DNA from: Pyropia haitanensis
Lineage: Eukaryota > Rhodophyta > Bangiophyceae > Bangiales > Bangiaceae
Length of the DNA stretch: 64,000 bases
Assembly (NCBI GenBank): GCA_008729055.1
Contig: SDUX01000005.1
Span: 310,001 to 374,000, forward strand
Reading direction: 5' to 3'
Shown here: positions 32,049-42,951 of the stretch, piece after piece
Layout of the letters: each line of letters starts with the position of its first letter
Numbering within the stretch: position 1 is the first letter of the stretch
The notes under the pieces: model-generated
Told to the model about the DNA's origin: nothing
The model's database searches: none
Seen by the model: only the letters and a program-made list of their open reading frames with translations
Translations under genes and position numbers: made by a program

Positions 32049-33085
32049 TAACCGCCCTTGCGGACGGGGCCAGGGATGCCAGACCAGTCGGAGATATACC
32101 GGCCAAAAAAGTCCCAGGCCGCGGAGGTCGGCAGGAAGCGCGCGTCAATGAAGCTGCGCGCGGTGACCGCCGTCTGCGAGTTCTCCATGTACGCGGCGAC
32201 CACGGCGAGGGGAACGCCGACAGCGTTGGCGGCCGTCGCGGCGCCACTGCGCAGCGACTTCCCCGACCAGCGGACGCCAACGGGGGGGGACACGCCCAGC
32301 CAGCCAAGCACCAGCCGCAGCCAGTGGGAGGTAACGCGTGGGCCAGGGCGGTCGCCCACCGCCGCAAATATGCGCGCCCACGGGGATCCGCCTGCCGCGA
32401 CGTAGTGCCGGTGGAAGGCAAGCGTGAAGCGCAGCGGGGCGTCCGATCGGTAGCCATGCGGGTGCACCGGAACCAGGAAGACAGAGCGGGAGCTCGTGCG
32501 GCCCTCACTCTTGTGAAACGCTTGCTGGACCCGGAGGCCCTGCGGAGTGAAATTCATGTCGGCCGCCCGAATAGAGGCGGCCGTACCCGGCCTGTTGAAC
32601 ATTAGGAACGCAAGCACCAACCCAGCGCATACCCGCCGCTGCTCTGCAGTCGGGTTTTTCGTCCCGAGGGTCAGCGCCTGCTGGACAACATCCGCGGACA
32701 GCGGGGCAGTGTACAGCGGCATGCCCCCCGCTTGGGCAGCAGACAGGCGAAGGTAGCCCTTGCGGAGGCGGGTGAACATAGGGTGGGCGGTCGGGGGCGC
32801 GTAGCCCGCTAGCTCGTGGACCGTGTCGACCGGGGAGAGATACGATCCCATTGAGTCGGCCGACACCGTGCCGCCCGTTTGCAGCCAGCCGACGTAGCCG
32901 GCCACCGTCGTATAGTGGGCCGGCAAGGAACGAAGCCCGGCCCCAGAGCAGTAGGACTGGAAGCGCTCCCACGCCGTCATGTAGTTGCGCTTAGTGTTCA
33001 GCGAGTAGGCGGCGGCCAGCAGCGCGCGGGCCCGCTGGGCGCCTGCGTGGGCGCCGAGATGGCCGCCCGCATGCTTGGCAATTAG
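32042..33085 (-). CDS. Tyrosine recombinase of the YR element
   Basis: The core reads SLNTKRNYMTAWERFQSYC (SAM-like DNA-binding domain). Then come LVLAFLMFNRPGTAASIRAA with the first catalytic Arg region, HWLRLVLGWLG, SLRSGAATAANAVGVPL corresponding to the HxLR box, and MENSQTAVTARSFIDARF at the place of the nucleophile motif. The expected Tyr is Phe (TTC). The His of HxLR is also not obvious (SLRS). The frame is open up to 33880, overlapping RT in another phase, with no clear ATG, so it may be translated by frameshift from RT. The protein ends GIPGPVRKGGYA. Confidence 0.8.
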   Translation of the reverse strand, partial: LIAKHAGGHLGAHAGAQRARALLAAAYSLNTKRNYMTAWERFQSYCSGAGLRSLPAHYTTVAGYVGWLQTGGTVSADSMGSYLSPVDTVHELAGYAPPTAHPMFTRLRKGYLRLSAAQAGGMPLYTAPLSADVVQQALTLGTKNPTAEQRRVCAGLVLAFLMFNRPGTAASIRAADMNFTPQGLRVQQAFHKSEGRTSSRSVFLVPVHPHGYRSDAPLRFTLAFHRHYVAAGGSPWARIFAAVGDRPGPRVTSHWLRLVLGWLGVSPPVGVRWSGKSLRSGAATAANAVGVPLAVVAAYMENSQTAVTARSFIDARFLPTSAAWDFFGRYISDWSGIPGPVRKGGYA

Positions 33086-35095
33086 GCGCTCAAAGCGTAA
33101 CGGGGCGGGGGCCAGGGGAGCTGTGCCTCGAACCGGAAGACGTCCACGCCCCAGGCCGGCTTCGGTGCCGGGGAGAGGCGGCTGCCGAGGGCGGACCGGC
33201 CCGCCGTCAGCGGCAACCTCAGGTGCTGGGTGCACCCCTCGACCGCCCGCCAGTACCAGGGCTGCGCCGTCCAGTGCGGCGCTACGAGGGTGAGCGCGCA
33301 GCCCGAGCGCAGCACCTTGTCGACCACCACCGGAATTAAGAGAAATGGCGGGTTGGCCCAGCCGTTCTCCGTACGCCAGTCGTGAGCGAGCGCGTTCACG
33401 CCCTCGCACCCCGGTGTCCAGTTTTTGGAATAGAAACGCCCGCAGCGGGCGTTTGGCTCCGTCGCGAACCAGTCCACCGTGTGCGGCCCAAAACGAGCCT
33501 CCAGCTCCCGAAAAGTGTCCACCGGCAGGGACCACTCCGTGGAGTCGCCCTCGCGACTCAAGCGGTCCGCGTACGCGTTCACCGCGCTTGGGAGGTGTTC
33601 CGCCCGGATGTGGATGCCCCACGCGTGGCACAGGGAGTGCAGGTTGCGGAGCTCCGCCATCATCACGGGGGACTTTGATGCCATTGAGTTGACCGCGCCG
33701 ACGGTCACGGTGGAATCGGACTTCAGCAGCAGCCAGGTGTCCCGACGAGACAGGAACCGACGAAAGCTCTGGAGCCCCAGCCTCACCGTCACTAGCTCCA
33801 GTAAATTGATGTGGGCGACGCGATGCGCCAAGGCGTGAAACCCCCGTGCAGGCAGCGTGTTGTCCAACACCGCTCCCCACCCGCTCAAGCTTTCAACCGT
33901 GTGCATGACGTGAGCGGGCGCGGGAGGCCAGAGGGCGCGGCCCAGCCCGGGGTGGGTGGTCAGTGCCGCCCACCACTGCAGGTCCCACATTCCTTGGTGG
34001 TCGAGCCGGACGTTGCCCGACCGGCTGCCGCCGAGGGAGGAGTACAGAGCCCGTAGGTGGTACCTGGCCGAGATGACGGACAGCGAGGAAGAAACGGCCA
34101 GGCCGCAAAAACTGCGAAGCGCGGGCGCCTTGACCCACCGACGGTGGTGACTGGCCCGGCCTAGCAAGTTGCCTGCTGCGCGCATAATCTTCTCTGCCCG
34201 GTCCGGTTTGAGGATGAATAGGCCCCGCGCCGTGTCGACTACGTGTCCGAGGAGGGGAATCGTGACCGGCCCGTCCCACACTCCTTTGCGTGGGTGGAGA
34301 CTGAGGCCCAAGTCGGCCAGCAGGGTCCGGACCACGTCCCCGCCCGCTATCGCGTCCTCGCGTGTCGCCGGCTGGCCAGGCGCGGACGGCGGGGCCCCGC
34401 CAAAGTCGTCGACGTACGCGACTATGCGGAAGCCCAACCGCCGCAGCTCGGCCACGATTGGCCAGCACACTATGGTCCAGTAGTAGGGCGCTAGCCGCAG
34501 GCCGAACGGCATCACGACGAGCTCGAAGACTCGCCCCAGCGCCGTAAAGCACAGGAACTTGCGGTCGGCGGGGCGGATCTCCAAGTGAATGAATGCGTCC
34601 GAGATGTCCCACGAAAGCAACGCGTCGCCCGGCCGCAGCTGCGGCGCTAAGCTGAAAAGCGACTCGTACTTGAAGCGTCTGTCTTTCAGGTAGGAATTGG
34701 GCAGGCGGTAGTCGATCACCATCCGCTGCTTGCCCGCCGACGTCACGACAAACGCGCCCACGATGCAGTGGGCCTGGGCCGCCTCTTCCGCCGTTAGTTC
34801 GCGGTAAAAACCGCACAGCAACCCGCGCGCAATCTCCTTCTCCAGGTATTCTTTGTCCGCCGGGGCCACCGAGTACCCCTTGCACCTCGAGCGGGGAGGC
34901 GTGCTCGTCCACGGGAGGTAGATGCCCTGGGTCAAAGTGTCTAGGACCCAAGAGCTTGCCCCTATACGCCGCCAGCCCTCCAACCGGCGGCGTACACGCA
35001 CCGAAGGCGGGACCCCGGGGTCTGGGTCCACCTGGGCGTCTGCGCCCGGCGGCGTCGGGGTGCCCACCCCCGACGCCGAGACCGGAAAATCCGGT
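33082..35095 (-). CDS. Reverse transcriptase/RNase H of the YR element
   Basis: From the end of gag the frame encodes an RT with RMVIDYRLPNSYLKD, LLSWDISDAFIHLEI, FELVVMPFGLRLAP and catalytic YVDD (34405-34416). The RNase H-like region has HINLLELVTVRLGL, LLKSDSTVTVGAVN and NAYADRLSR. After it comes HTVDWFATEPNARCGRFYS, the D-x-FA-x3-N-type motif usual downstream of RNase H in DIRS/PAT elements. The frame is open further upstream to 35478 in overlap with gag, but that part is Pro/Arg-rich shadow. It lies in a different phase from gag and overlaps the recombinase frame at its 3' end. Confidence 0.88.
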
Positions 35096-36184
35096 CTAGG
35101 CGTCTGCAGCCGCGGCGTCACCGCCGCCGCCGCCGCCACGAGGGCCGCGCTTGCGCCCCCCGCCTTGACCTCCGCCACCGCCTCCGCCACCGCCGCCGCC
35201 CCCATCGCGGCCGCCACCTCCGCCGCCGCCGCCTGCTTTGTCGGCCTTGGGATTGGGCTTCGGTTTGGGCTTCGGCTTGAGCTTGGGGGTCGCGGCCGCG
35301 TCGCTGGCGCCGGCGTGGTAGGCGGCGACCTTAGCGGCGTTCTTGAGGCGGTAGGTGTCCCGCTGGGCGCGGAACTTGCGCATGGCGGTGCCGCGGTGCT
35401 GGTTGGTTGGGAGGAGGTCTGCTCGCTCGTACTCCTTCGCCAGCAGCTGGTCCGTCTGTCTCGTCTCGAGGTAGTCAAACCGCTTGACGGTCATGCGGTG
35501 GATGCGCCGCAGGTAGATGACGTACCCGCCGAGGCACTCCTCGAGCTCGGCGGCCGTGTAGCCGGTGTGGTCGTGGTAGGCGTTGCAGGCGGAGTTGATG
35601 GCCTCTTGAAGCCAGTAGCACACCTGGTAGAGGGAGGTTGCCTCCATCCTGTCGCGCACGTTGTCGGCAAACGCGGTCCGGAACTCCACCTCGTTCGGCT
35701 CGAAGAGGACGGGCAGCCTGCCGGGGCGGGCGGCTCGACGGGGAAGCTCATAATCCTGGAGGTAGACGCCCGGCTTGCCGATCGTGATCTCGTCGATGTC
35801 GTCAAAGGCCGAGTGGACGAGATCTGGCTCGTCCTCGGTCGAGGAAGAGGGCGGCGAGTGGCGACCACCCCCACCGCGCCCGGCACTAGAAGAGGGAGGT
35901 GACGAGACCGACCCTTCCCCGGCACCGTCACGGCCGCCGTCACCGTTCCCACCGCCGGCTCTACCACCGGCGGGCTGGCGCGGGACGCCGCTGCCCGACC
36001 CGCCGCCGGCGAGGGGGAGAACGGGACCTTTGCCCTTCGCGGGCGCCTCAACCGCCTTGGTGTCTGCGTCGACCACCGCCTGGAGGGCGGCGTTGGCCGC
36101 TTGCGCGGCCGCCAACTGGGCCTGCAGGTCCTTGATGGCCTCGGCCTGAGCGGACGCGGTAGCCGCGTCCTCGTTGAAGCCCAT
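35096..36184 (-). CDS. Gag-like protein of the YR element
   Basis: From ATG near 36184 (MGFNEDAATASAQAEAIKDL) an Ala/Gln coiled-coil-like start leads to a Gly/Pro/Ser linker. A globular middle follows (DIDEITIGKPGVYLQDYELP, FRTAFADNVRDRMEATSLYQ, EECLGGYVIYLRRIHRMTVK), then a Lys-Pro run and a Gly-rich, Arg-containing tail. There is no CCHC knuckle; the basic Gly-rich tail may bind RNA instead. It stops at TAG 35096-35098. Confidence 0.75.
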   Translation of the reverse strand: MGFNEDAATASAQAEAIKDLQAQLAAAQAANAALQAVVDADTKAVEAPAKGKGPVLPLAGGGSGSGVPRQPAGGRAGGGNGDGGRDGAGEGSVSSPPSSSAGRGGGGRHSPPSSSTEDEPDLVHSAFDDIDEITIGKPGVYLQDYELPRRAARPGRLPVLFEPNEVEFRTAFADNVRDRMEATSLYQVCYWLQEAINSACNAYHDHTGYTAAELEECLGGYVIYLRRIHRMTVKRFDYLETRQTDQLLAKEYERADLLPTNQHRGTAMRKFRAQRDTYRLKNAAKVAAYHAGASDAAATPKLKPKPKPKPNPKADKAGGGGGGGGRDGGGGGGGGGGGGQGGGRKRGPRGGGGGGDAAAADA

Positions 36185-36260
36185 CACCGAGGAAGACCCC
36201 GGTGAGAGAACGCGTCGAGACCTCAGGCGCACGGCCTGGGACAGCCCCTGCTCGCGCGGC

Positions 36261-36597
36261 GGGCGTACCGGCGCGCGAGAAGGGGCGGACGTGCCGGGCT
36301 AGCCGGCGGGCCGCGCCGCGCTGCACCGCGGGCCAAACAAAAAGGCTCCCCCCCCCGTGCGCCCGGCACCTCAGGGCCACCCCCCGCAACACGAGCTGAG
36401 CGCGTGGCCCGCTCGGTGTGGCCCGCCGGTCGTCGCCAGGCACCGGCGACCGTACCAGTCCCAGGCAACGGCAGGCGCGCGCAGCACCACCCGGGCACGC
36501 CGCCAGCCGCAGGCGGACAGGCGATCAGATGTGTCGGGCGGCGCGGGGAGGGTGACAAGTAACGCAGTTACCAGCATGTTGCAGGCAAAATTAAGCG
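36261..36597. repeat. YR element direct repeat, copy next to gag
   Basis: Partner of 31711-32048. Confidence 0.9.
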
Positions 36598-37685
36598 GAT
36601 TAACATCGTTTACAGTCTTTCTCCATTGCTATCACCCTGTTTGGTCGATCGTCACTCACGAGAGGAGCCAGCACCATCACGGGCCGATTTCTTCGGAACG
36701 CCTGCTGGCCTCAGAAACGCGTCGTGAAAGAGTGTCAGATGGCAGGTCGACCAACAGACGATCGCTGTCGATCGGAAGAAAGCGAAAGCTTGATGCCTTA
36801 AGCCGGGCGTGGTCCACGCATCTCATCGTAATGACAAGCTAGTCGTCGGACAATTGCCCGATGCTTTCCACATAACTTTGCGATGGATGGTGCGCGTGCG
36901 CGAGTGACTTGGCCGCGCACAGCAAGAAATCGACCATCCACGCGGCGCGCCCCGACTCGGTCACCCCCCCCCTTCCTGTCCCTCTCACACGCCCCATTGC
37001 TTTTTCTCTCTGCACGAGAGGACAGAGAAGAGGAAGCGCAAGGACAACTTGGACCAGAGGAGCGGGGAAGGACCGCTGGGCTGCGGTGGCTGTGGCCGTG
37101 ACCAGGTCTACCTCACCCTCCCCCCCGGCCACCCGCGCCCTGCCCCTCCCGCTTCGTATTCCTGCAGATTGCGCACCTTTCCTCGTCTCGATACATCACA
37201 GACTCATGCGGGAGTGGCGGGGAGGGGGGACCGAGTGCAGGCCAAGGAGGGGGGAGGGAAGGGGATCAGACATATCAGCGATGGGGCGAGGTGATGATCA
37301 GTCATATGGGGAGGGGGGGGGGGGGGGCGCGACGATGATGGATGCGACGACGGGGGTGCGTGACGGCAGTGGACGTGACCCTGGAACGCAGCACCGGCGG
37401 GTGGAGCGTCGTTGCCGCCGGGTGTAGATCTTGCGCGGCGCAAATTGACTATCAATGTCATTTTTCTAGTAATTCTTTGCTGCGATCGTTCGGCGGTCGA
37501 CCTCCTCGTCTCTGTTATGACAGCCGGTCGACCTACTCTGGTTACTATCACCCTCACAAGAACCGGACCTACAAGAATGGAGAAACACTGTATTGGTTGC
37601 AGGTTTATATGGGAGCTAGAGTAAAAGAGCGCGCAGCCTGTCAATTTTTTTGCTACTGCTTATGTTTATTACTATTATCTGCTAT
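36598..37685. other. Intergenic, nothing recognised
   Basis: Mixed composition with a C-rich tract near 36960-36985 and a G run at 37311-37327. The 37342-37689 plus-strand frame has no recognisable features. Confidence 0.4.
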
Positions 37686-38366
37686 TTAGATGCCGTCAAA
37701 AAATGCCCGCTCATCGCGTAGCTGCTGGGATTCCACCGGCAGCGTGGTCGCTCCCGCGCTGCCATCTGCAGCACTGCCGGCGGCGGGGTCCACGCGCGCG
37801 GCGCGCCGACGCCGACGACGGCCGGGAACAGCTTTGCGGTAGCCCAGGCTGCGAGAGAGAAGAGCACACGCACCCCAGCTGGCCTTGCACACAGCCAGCC
37901 TTGGCTCACGCTCCTCGAGATACTGCACCGCTCGACGCAGCTTGCCAGCGTCTTGAAGGCAAAACGGGTCCTCCGACTCGAGGATGTTGTCGATGGCAAA
38001 CGCAATAAGCGGCCGCAAGCGGCGCTGGTTGGTGCGGGTCATACCCAGCAGATCGTTTTTGAAGATGCTAATCTTGGCAATCGTCGCGCACGGCGGCTCC
38101 TCCTGGCGCTCGTCCCCGAGGACGAGCTCCCCACGCCCTGTCGTATACCGGCGACGAGCAGGCGCCTGGCTGCTTCCTTCAGGGACCCCTGTGACGGGGA
38201 GGGCGCTCGCGCCGCTGGGCGCACTACCCATGGATGGGGCGGTGGCAGGAGCGACGGGCGGTGCGGCATCGCCAACCCCTGCTGCAGGTGAGCAGGGAAC
38301 AGGTGCTACCCTCGGACGGAGGGGAGGAAAGGCACTGCAGGCGCGCACCGGCACAGCAGTAGGCAT
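37686..38366 (-). CDS. Unrecognised ORF left of the transposase
   Basis: The frame is open from 38435 and has ATG at about 38366. A Pro/Ala-rich N-terminal half gives way to a convincing mixed domain (IAKISIFKNDLLGMTRTNQR, RPLIAFAIDNILESEDPFCL, LRRAVQYLEEREPRLAVCKA). After that come RRRRRRAAR and a short acidic/Gln end (QQLRDERAFFDGI). It is on the same strand as the CACTA-like transposase and 800 bp downstream of it, so it could be a second transposon protein (TnpA-like DNA-binding role), but no motif proves that. A host gene is equally possible. Confidence 0.45.
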   Translation of the reverse strand: MPTAVPVRACSAFPPLRPRVAPVPCSPAAGVGDAAPPVAPATAPSMGSAPSGASALPVTGVPEGSSQAPARRRYTTGRGELVLGDERQEEPPCATIAKISIFKNDLLGMTRTNQRRLRPLIAFAIDNILESEDPFCLQDAGKLRRAVQYLEEREPRLAVCKASWGACALLSRSLGYRKAVPGRRRRRRAARVDPAAGSAADGSAGATTLPVESQQLRDERAFFDGI

Positions 38367-38435
38367 GCCAGCGGTGCGAGAAGGGGGTTTCTGAGTGGTT
38401 GGCGCCCTGGCGGGGGGTGGGAGAGTGGGGTTCAA

Positions 38436-39249
38436 CCTGGACGCTGCACTTGCGGCGGCGACCAGCGTCTCAATCTCTGAACAGCCATATAGGACAAGCC
38501 AATGGTAGCCTCTGCTATGTAGACACTTCAGTCAGTATAAGCGGAAACAGCCATGATGCGCAGCAACAGAGCGGGGTCATGAACGGACGGATAGGAAGTC
38601 GTGACCACACAGAAAGAAGGGAGAAAGGCACCTTCTCCATCACTAATGGGAAGAGATGCCCGTCTTGATTGGCGTCCGCCCCTCATCGGCATGGTGCAGG
38701 TTGTGGCGTTGGTCGTGCTTGCGGGTGAGGGGGTGGACAAGCAACCAAGAAATGTCACGCCCACCTCCGCGTCGTCAATGCAGGGCCGTGTGCGCGGACA
38801 GCGTGCGCGGCTACTCTTGAGGGCGCGCGCTGTTGGTTGCAGGCGCAGCGGCGCTGCATGCTTCCACACTGAAGTGCGTGCTTTCACTTGCCTCAATTGC
38901 CTCAGTTTGCTCATGGCATCAGGCTATTGCAACCTCTCATTGGCCAATCCAGGAATATTGACCAATTTAGAGTTTTGACAGCGGTGCAAGCTGAAAGATT
39001 AAATACGACTTGCCGCTCACTCCTTCACGTGTAACACGTCACGTCATGAGCGCCACGTGTGTGACGTCATTTCCGGAAGGGATACTTCGACGCCGCGCCT
39101 CTCGGATCCGGCTGACCGCGGCCCCCATCCCCCTATTCATGACGACACGCAGCCACTGCTGCCTCCCCGCCCAGACCTCTTTGCACGCCTCGCCGTGCCC
39201 CTCTTCCGGTGGGATGCAGACGGGAGAACATCACCTCTGGGGGGATTCT
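38436..39249. other. Intergenic between ORF and transposase
   Basis: I see no gene. It holds the ACGT-motif cluster at 39025-39068. Confidence 0.4.
39025..39068. promoter_or_regulatory. Cluster of ACGT bZIP/bHLH-type sites
   Basis: Within 44 bp there are CACGTG (39025-39030), ACGTCACGTCA (39035-39045), CACGTG (39053-39058) and TGACGTCA (39061-39068), i.e. two G-box palindromes and a full CRE palindrome. It lies about 590 bp upstream of the minus-strand ORF start. Function is inferred from motif density only. Confidence 0.45.
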
Positions 39250-41937
39250 TTACTCCTCGATGCTAAATGTCTCTCTGCAGTAAAGCACGACATGCCGAGA
39301 GCCCACGTACAGTGTGCCAACAACGGCGTCAATAGCGAGCACGTTCACGTAGCGCATGGCCCCTCCCAGAGCAGAAAAGCAATCTGTCCAACGCCGCTTC
39401 TCGGCCAAACCAAAAGCTCCGCGACGATCCGCCGATGACTTGATACACTCGATATAAGCAAACGCCATGGGCTTCTGCTCACTGTAGACGACGACATAAT
39501 GGTGAACCGCATCGTATACGTTTACGGGTACGACCTCCTCTGCGCCTTGAGCTCTTTTTCTACATGTCGAGCGAACGCGAACCAAGTGGTCCCGACGGCG
39601 GTTGCCTTGCGATAAGGTGGTGCGCACAGAGCCAGCTACTTGTCCATTTGGTAGCCGCAATCGGCTATATTTCTTGCCTAAGATTTCCGACGGAAATTCC
39701 GCTATTTTTTCCAAAGTTAAAACCGCCTTCATGTGCGCCAGCTTGGAGTCATGAAGCCTCAGCCGCGGGGGGAAGCAGCTGCACATCCGCGTCCTCCACG
39801 TCTTGCAACTTGAAAGTGCCTGGTGGACTTGTCAACTCTCGGCTACAGGGTTTTCCGGTTGCTTCGGCCCATTCCGCCGGGACGTAGGTCTCCGCATAGC
39901 ACGTTCTGAGTTCGGCAGTAAACTTCCTGGAGAGGGCGCGCGTCAGCGCAGCGTGCGGGTATCGTCGAGAGCGTATGAGACGGGCCATACTCCCAATGTA
40001 CCGCTCTGTTGGAAATTGCCAGAAGCTCCAGGCGGGACCGCAATAACAAATACATGAGACGACATCCAGCAGAGCCACTACTGTTGACCGGCTCAGCCCA
40101 AGCCGCTCCTTTCGCCCCGTGTACAAAAGTCTGTAGAACTCGGAGCAGAACTTTTTCAGGCACTTGTCAATATCGCGGAGGTTTTCCTGGGTGACCGCGG
40201 AAGGCTTGAACAAAAGTCGTCCGGCTTGGCAAAGTAGCATGAAGAGGGAATAATATTGCTCAGGAAGGCGATCAGCCAAGACGACCTCCCCGGTGCTCAG
40301 CAGGAAGTAAAGCCAGTCGACAGCCTTGTACGAGCCAAAGTGCAGTTGAATATTGCGCAGCGACCGCGCTTGAGACAGGGGCACAGTGCTTATACCAGCG
40401 GATATCTCCTTTCCGATATTCACACAAATTAAATTGAACAGCCTGTAGGGCTCGGGAGTGTCGCCCAAATTGCCAATCTCACCAGAAAACAGCTTCCACA
40501 GCAACGGGACCACGTTGGATAGAATCAGGTGCATGGGGTCGTACGGCAAAGCAGAAGGTCCAAGGCTCCACAGGTAGCTCAGGTTCGGGTACCTTTGGCG
40601 GTCGGCAAGGCTCGGGGCAAAAAATTAAGAATACCCCTTGATTCCAGCCCGGCTGGCCAATTACTGAATCGCAGCTTGACTTTCGCCTGCTTGTCTAGCC
40701 GCTTCCACCGCAGCAGCACTTGCCGCGATGCTTGCGGCGGACCGCCGGGGTGTGCCACCGCCATTGACAGAACATAGCCGTGCCCCTGTGAACTGGTTTT
40801 TGGGAGGATAGTAGTAGCGGCGGCGATAATAACCGCCTGTAAAATCGCGAAAACGGTTGGGTTCGGCACCGTTATGTCCGTGGCGTTGAGCAGCTTGTCG
40901 CCAGCCGGCATGTCCGTTGTAAATTGAAGGGCATAAGCGTGGACAACTTGAGATGTCGGGCACTCTGCCACCTTGACTCCGCTAATGCCACGGGCGAGTA
41001 TATCGAGTTGCTTGGCAATTGGATGCAAAAATGACTCCAGGTCCGCCGGCTGCCGAGGGCCCGGGGTAACGCACAGCATGAGCTGCGACGACAGTCGGAC
41101 TGTCTCGTGGGGCTCAACGTTAAGCACGGTTGCTATTACAGGCCATCTTTGATAGCCTCGCTGCCGCCAGGCCTCAAAACCGTCTGTAGAAATACTTAGC
41201 GCCACGGAGGTGATCGACGCGAAATAGCCAGCCGAAACAGCAGAACGAAATATTGCCCCATCATACCAGTCCCGCACACCAGCGACTGGCTCTGTGGCAG
41301 CACTGCGAGCCCGCGACATAGACCGGACCATGCCAGGTCCAATGACGGGGTTGGCGAGCATGTTCTGCAGCCAAGAGGCCAGTAGCCAGTACGTTGTTGT
41401 TTTGACAGCAGTCCCGTTCCCCCGAAACCTCGGAAAAGCGCAGAAGCAACACTTATCCAGGTCCTCCTTGTCGCCAGTAAAGGCCAGGCAACCCTTTCGA
41501 CAGGAGTCGACTTCCAGGGTGTGAAGGTCCACGCTCGCCTCAGCAAACGCGTCGAGGCTCTGCGGCGTGAAAAACGTTGTGAGGCGACTCCGCTGCCTGA
41601 GGTAGTTCTCCGTATCCGACCGAGTAAGACCGTGTTGCACTGAAAAAGTATAGGCAACATAATTGTCTATACCAGCTCTAAAGACGTCAACGGGTACACA
41701 AACACCATTGGAACGCGGAACGCACTCGCTACCACCATCCTCACGGCCGGGTTCCGCATCAGCCCCACCGTCATCCGCATCAGCAGCAGCTGCGCCCGTC
41801 GTATCCCCTGCTGCAGAGACCTCCCGCCTCCTGGCGCGGTGACGATGCCAGGTAGCTCTCGATACGATAGCTGCTCCCCCGGGCCTCCCAGCACTGCACG
41901 AAGGACAATGGCACTCTCTCCAATCCGACCCCGCCAT
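39250..41937 (-). pseudogene. CACTA/Plavaka-like (Tnp2 family) transposase, frameshifted
   Basis: The first part, from ATG 41935-41937, has an N-terminal C-x-C-x2-C and SRATWHRHRARR, then a D-containing core (SISTDGFEAWRQRGYQRWPV, ATVLNVEPHETVRLSSQ, LESFLHPIAKQLDILARGI) typical of Tnp2-type transposases (D of TDGFE is likely catalytic). Near 40645-40660 the frame shifts, and a TAA at about 40623-40625 interrupts the new frame. This resumes as ALPYDPMHLILSNVVPLLWK, the family's conserved P-D-MH motif. A second shift near 39765, in a G run, leads to the C-terminal part (LPNGQVAGSVRTT, KPMAFAYIECIKS) ending at 39250. At least two shifts and a stop make it non-functional unless they are sequencing errors. 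Confidence 0.85.
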
Positions 41938-41961
41938 TGTGGGAGCGGAGCGTGCCCTCAA

Positions 41962-42732
41962 GGAAGGAGGGAAGATGACACCGCGGAAGCGAGGTCAGGA
42001 CCGCCGAGGAAAGACAGAGGTTGGCGCCGAGGGTGGGAGGTGGGCGACGCCTGCAGGGGGCGCGGGAGGTCTCGCCGGTAGACAGGGGCTGTGAACGCCA
42101 ACGGGAGCAGGTGCGCGTCGCCAGGGGGAATAACAGGCCCCTTACGGGGTCGGGCGGGCCCCACGGAGAAGGGCACGACAAAGCCGCCGAGGGGGGGCAG
42201 GGGAGTGCGTCAGAGACGGGCGGGAGCCGCCAAGGGGGGGCACGCACGTCACCGAGGAGGGCACGTCGGTTCCACAAACGGTAGCAAATGGCCGCCGCCA
42301 AGTGGGGCGCGGGAGTGCCGCCGGGGATGGCGGCTGCCTAACGGAGAGGTGCACACCGTCAAAAGAGGCAGGGGGGTGCGGCAGGGGTGGGCGGGCGGGA
42401 TGTCAGCGGAGTGTGGCAGATGGGGGCGGACAAGGACCGGGCGGTGGTGGCCGATGAAGGTGCGCGCGTGTGGCCAAGGAAGGCGGAGGAGAGTGCAATC
42501 GGAGGTCAGGATAACGTGGCAATGGAGGCGTGCGCGGCTCACTCAGAGGTGTCGCAAGGGGTCTACAAACGGCCGATCTTATGGTAATCGGTACGCGGTG
42601 CTCGCGCGCTCACCCTGGGGTCCCGAGCTGCGGTGGCCGATGCCCACACGGCCTCCAATGGACTGGACTCGAGCCTTCCAGAGCCTCTGCTTTTTGTCGA
42701 GCAGAGGGAACACTGTCAGGCTAGTACTGGAA
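41962..42732. other. G-rich stretch upstream of the transposase
   Basis: The plus-strand frames here are Gly/Arg-rich shadows. I see no gene. It may contain the promoter and end of the CACTA-like element. Confidence 0.35.
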
Positions 42733-42925
42733 AACCAGGATGTCCAGGCTAGCCGTCAGCCGGCTTACAAAATTCTATTGATTGCAGTGGACGATCCGGA
42801 ATTTTCCAGAAAATCTGGGGGTTCTGGGCTGTCAGCTCGAGGGCCTGGTCAGACGGAACCCGGATGTCCTGCTTCTCCGCGTGAAAAAACCTGGATGTCG
42901 AGGTTAGAAACCTGGATGTCCAGGA
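42733..42925. repeat. Four copies of a CCTGGATGTCCAGG-like palindromic motif
   Basis: CCAGGATGTCCAGG (42733), CCCGGATGTCCTG (about 42861), CCTGGATGTCGAGG (about 42890) and CCTGGATGTCCAGG (about 42911) occur within 200 bp. Such subterminal motif clusters are typical of CACTA element ends, where TnpA-type proteins bind. The transposase lies 0.8 kb to the left. Confidence 0.6.
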
Positions 42926-42951
42926 ATTATTCAGGCTCTGTTCCTTTAGGG

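Larger units (their letters stand above)
31711..36597 (-). mobile_element. Tyrosine-recombinase (DIRS/PAT-like) retroelement
   Basis: Direct repeats of about 338 bp (31711-32048 and 36261-36597) bound three overlapping minus-strand frames: gag-like, RT/RNase H and tyrosine recombinase. There is no integrase and no target duplication. That gene set defines YR retroelements. The repeats differ by about six bases and one C indel. The frames have no internal stop, but the recombinase appears to lack its catalytic tyrosine. Confidence 0.85.
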
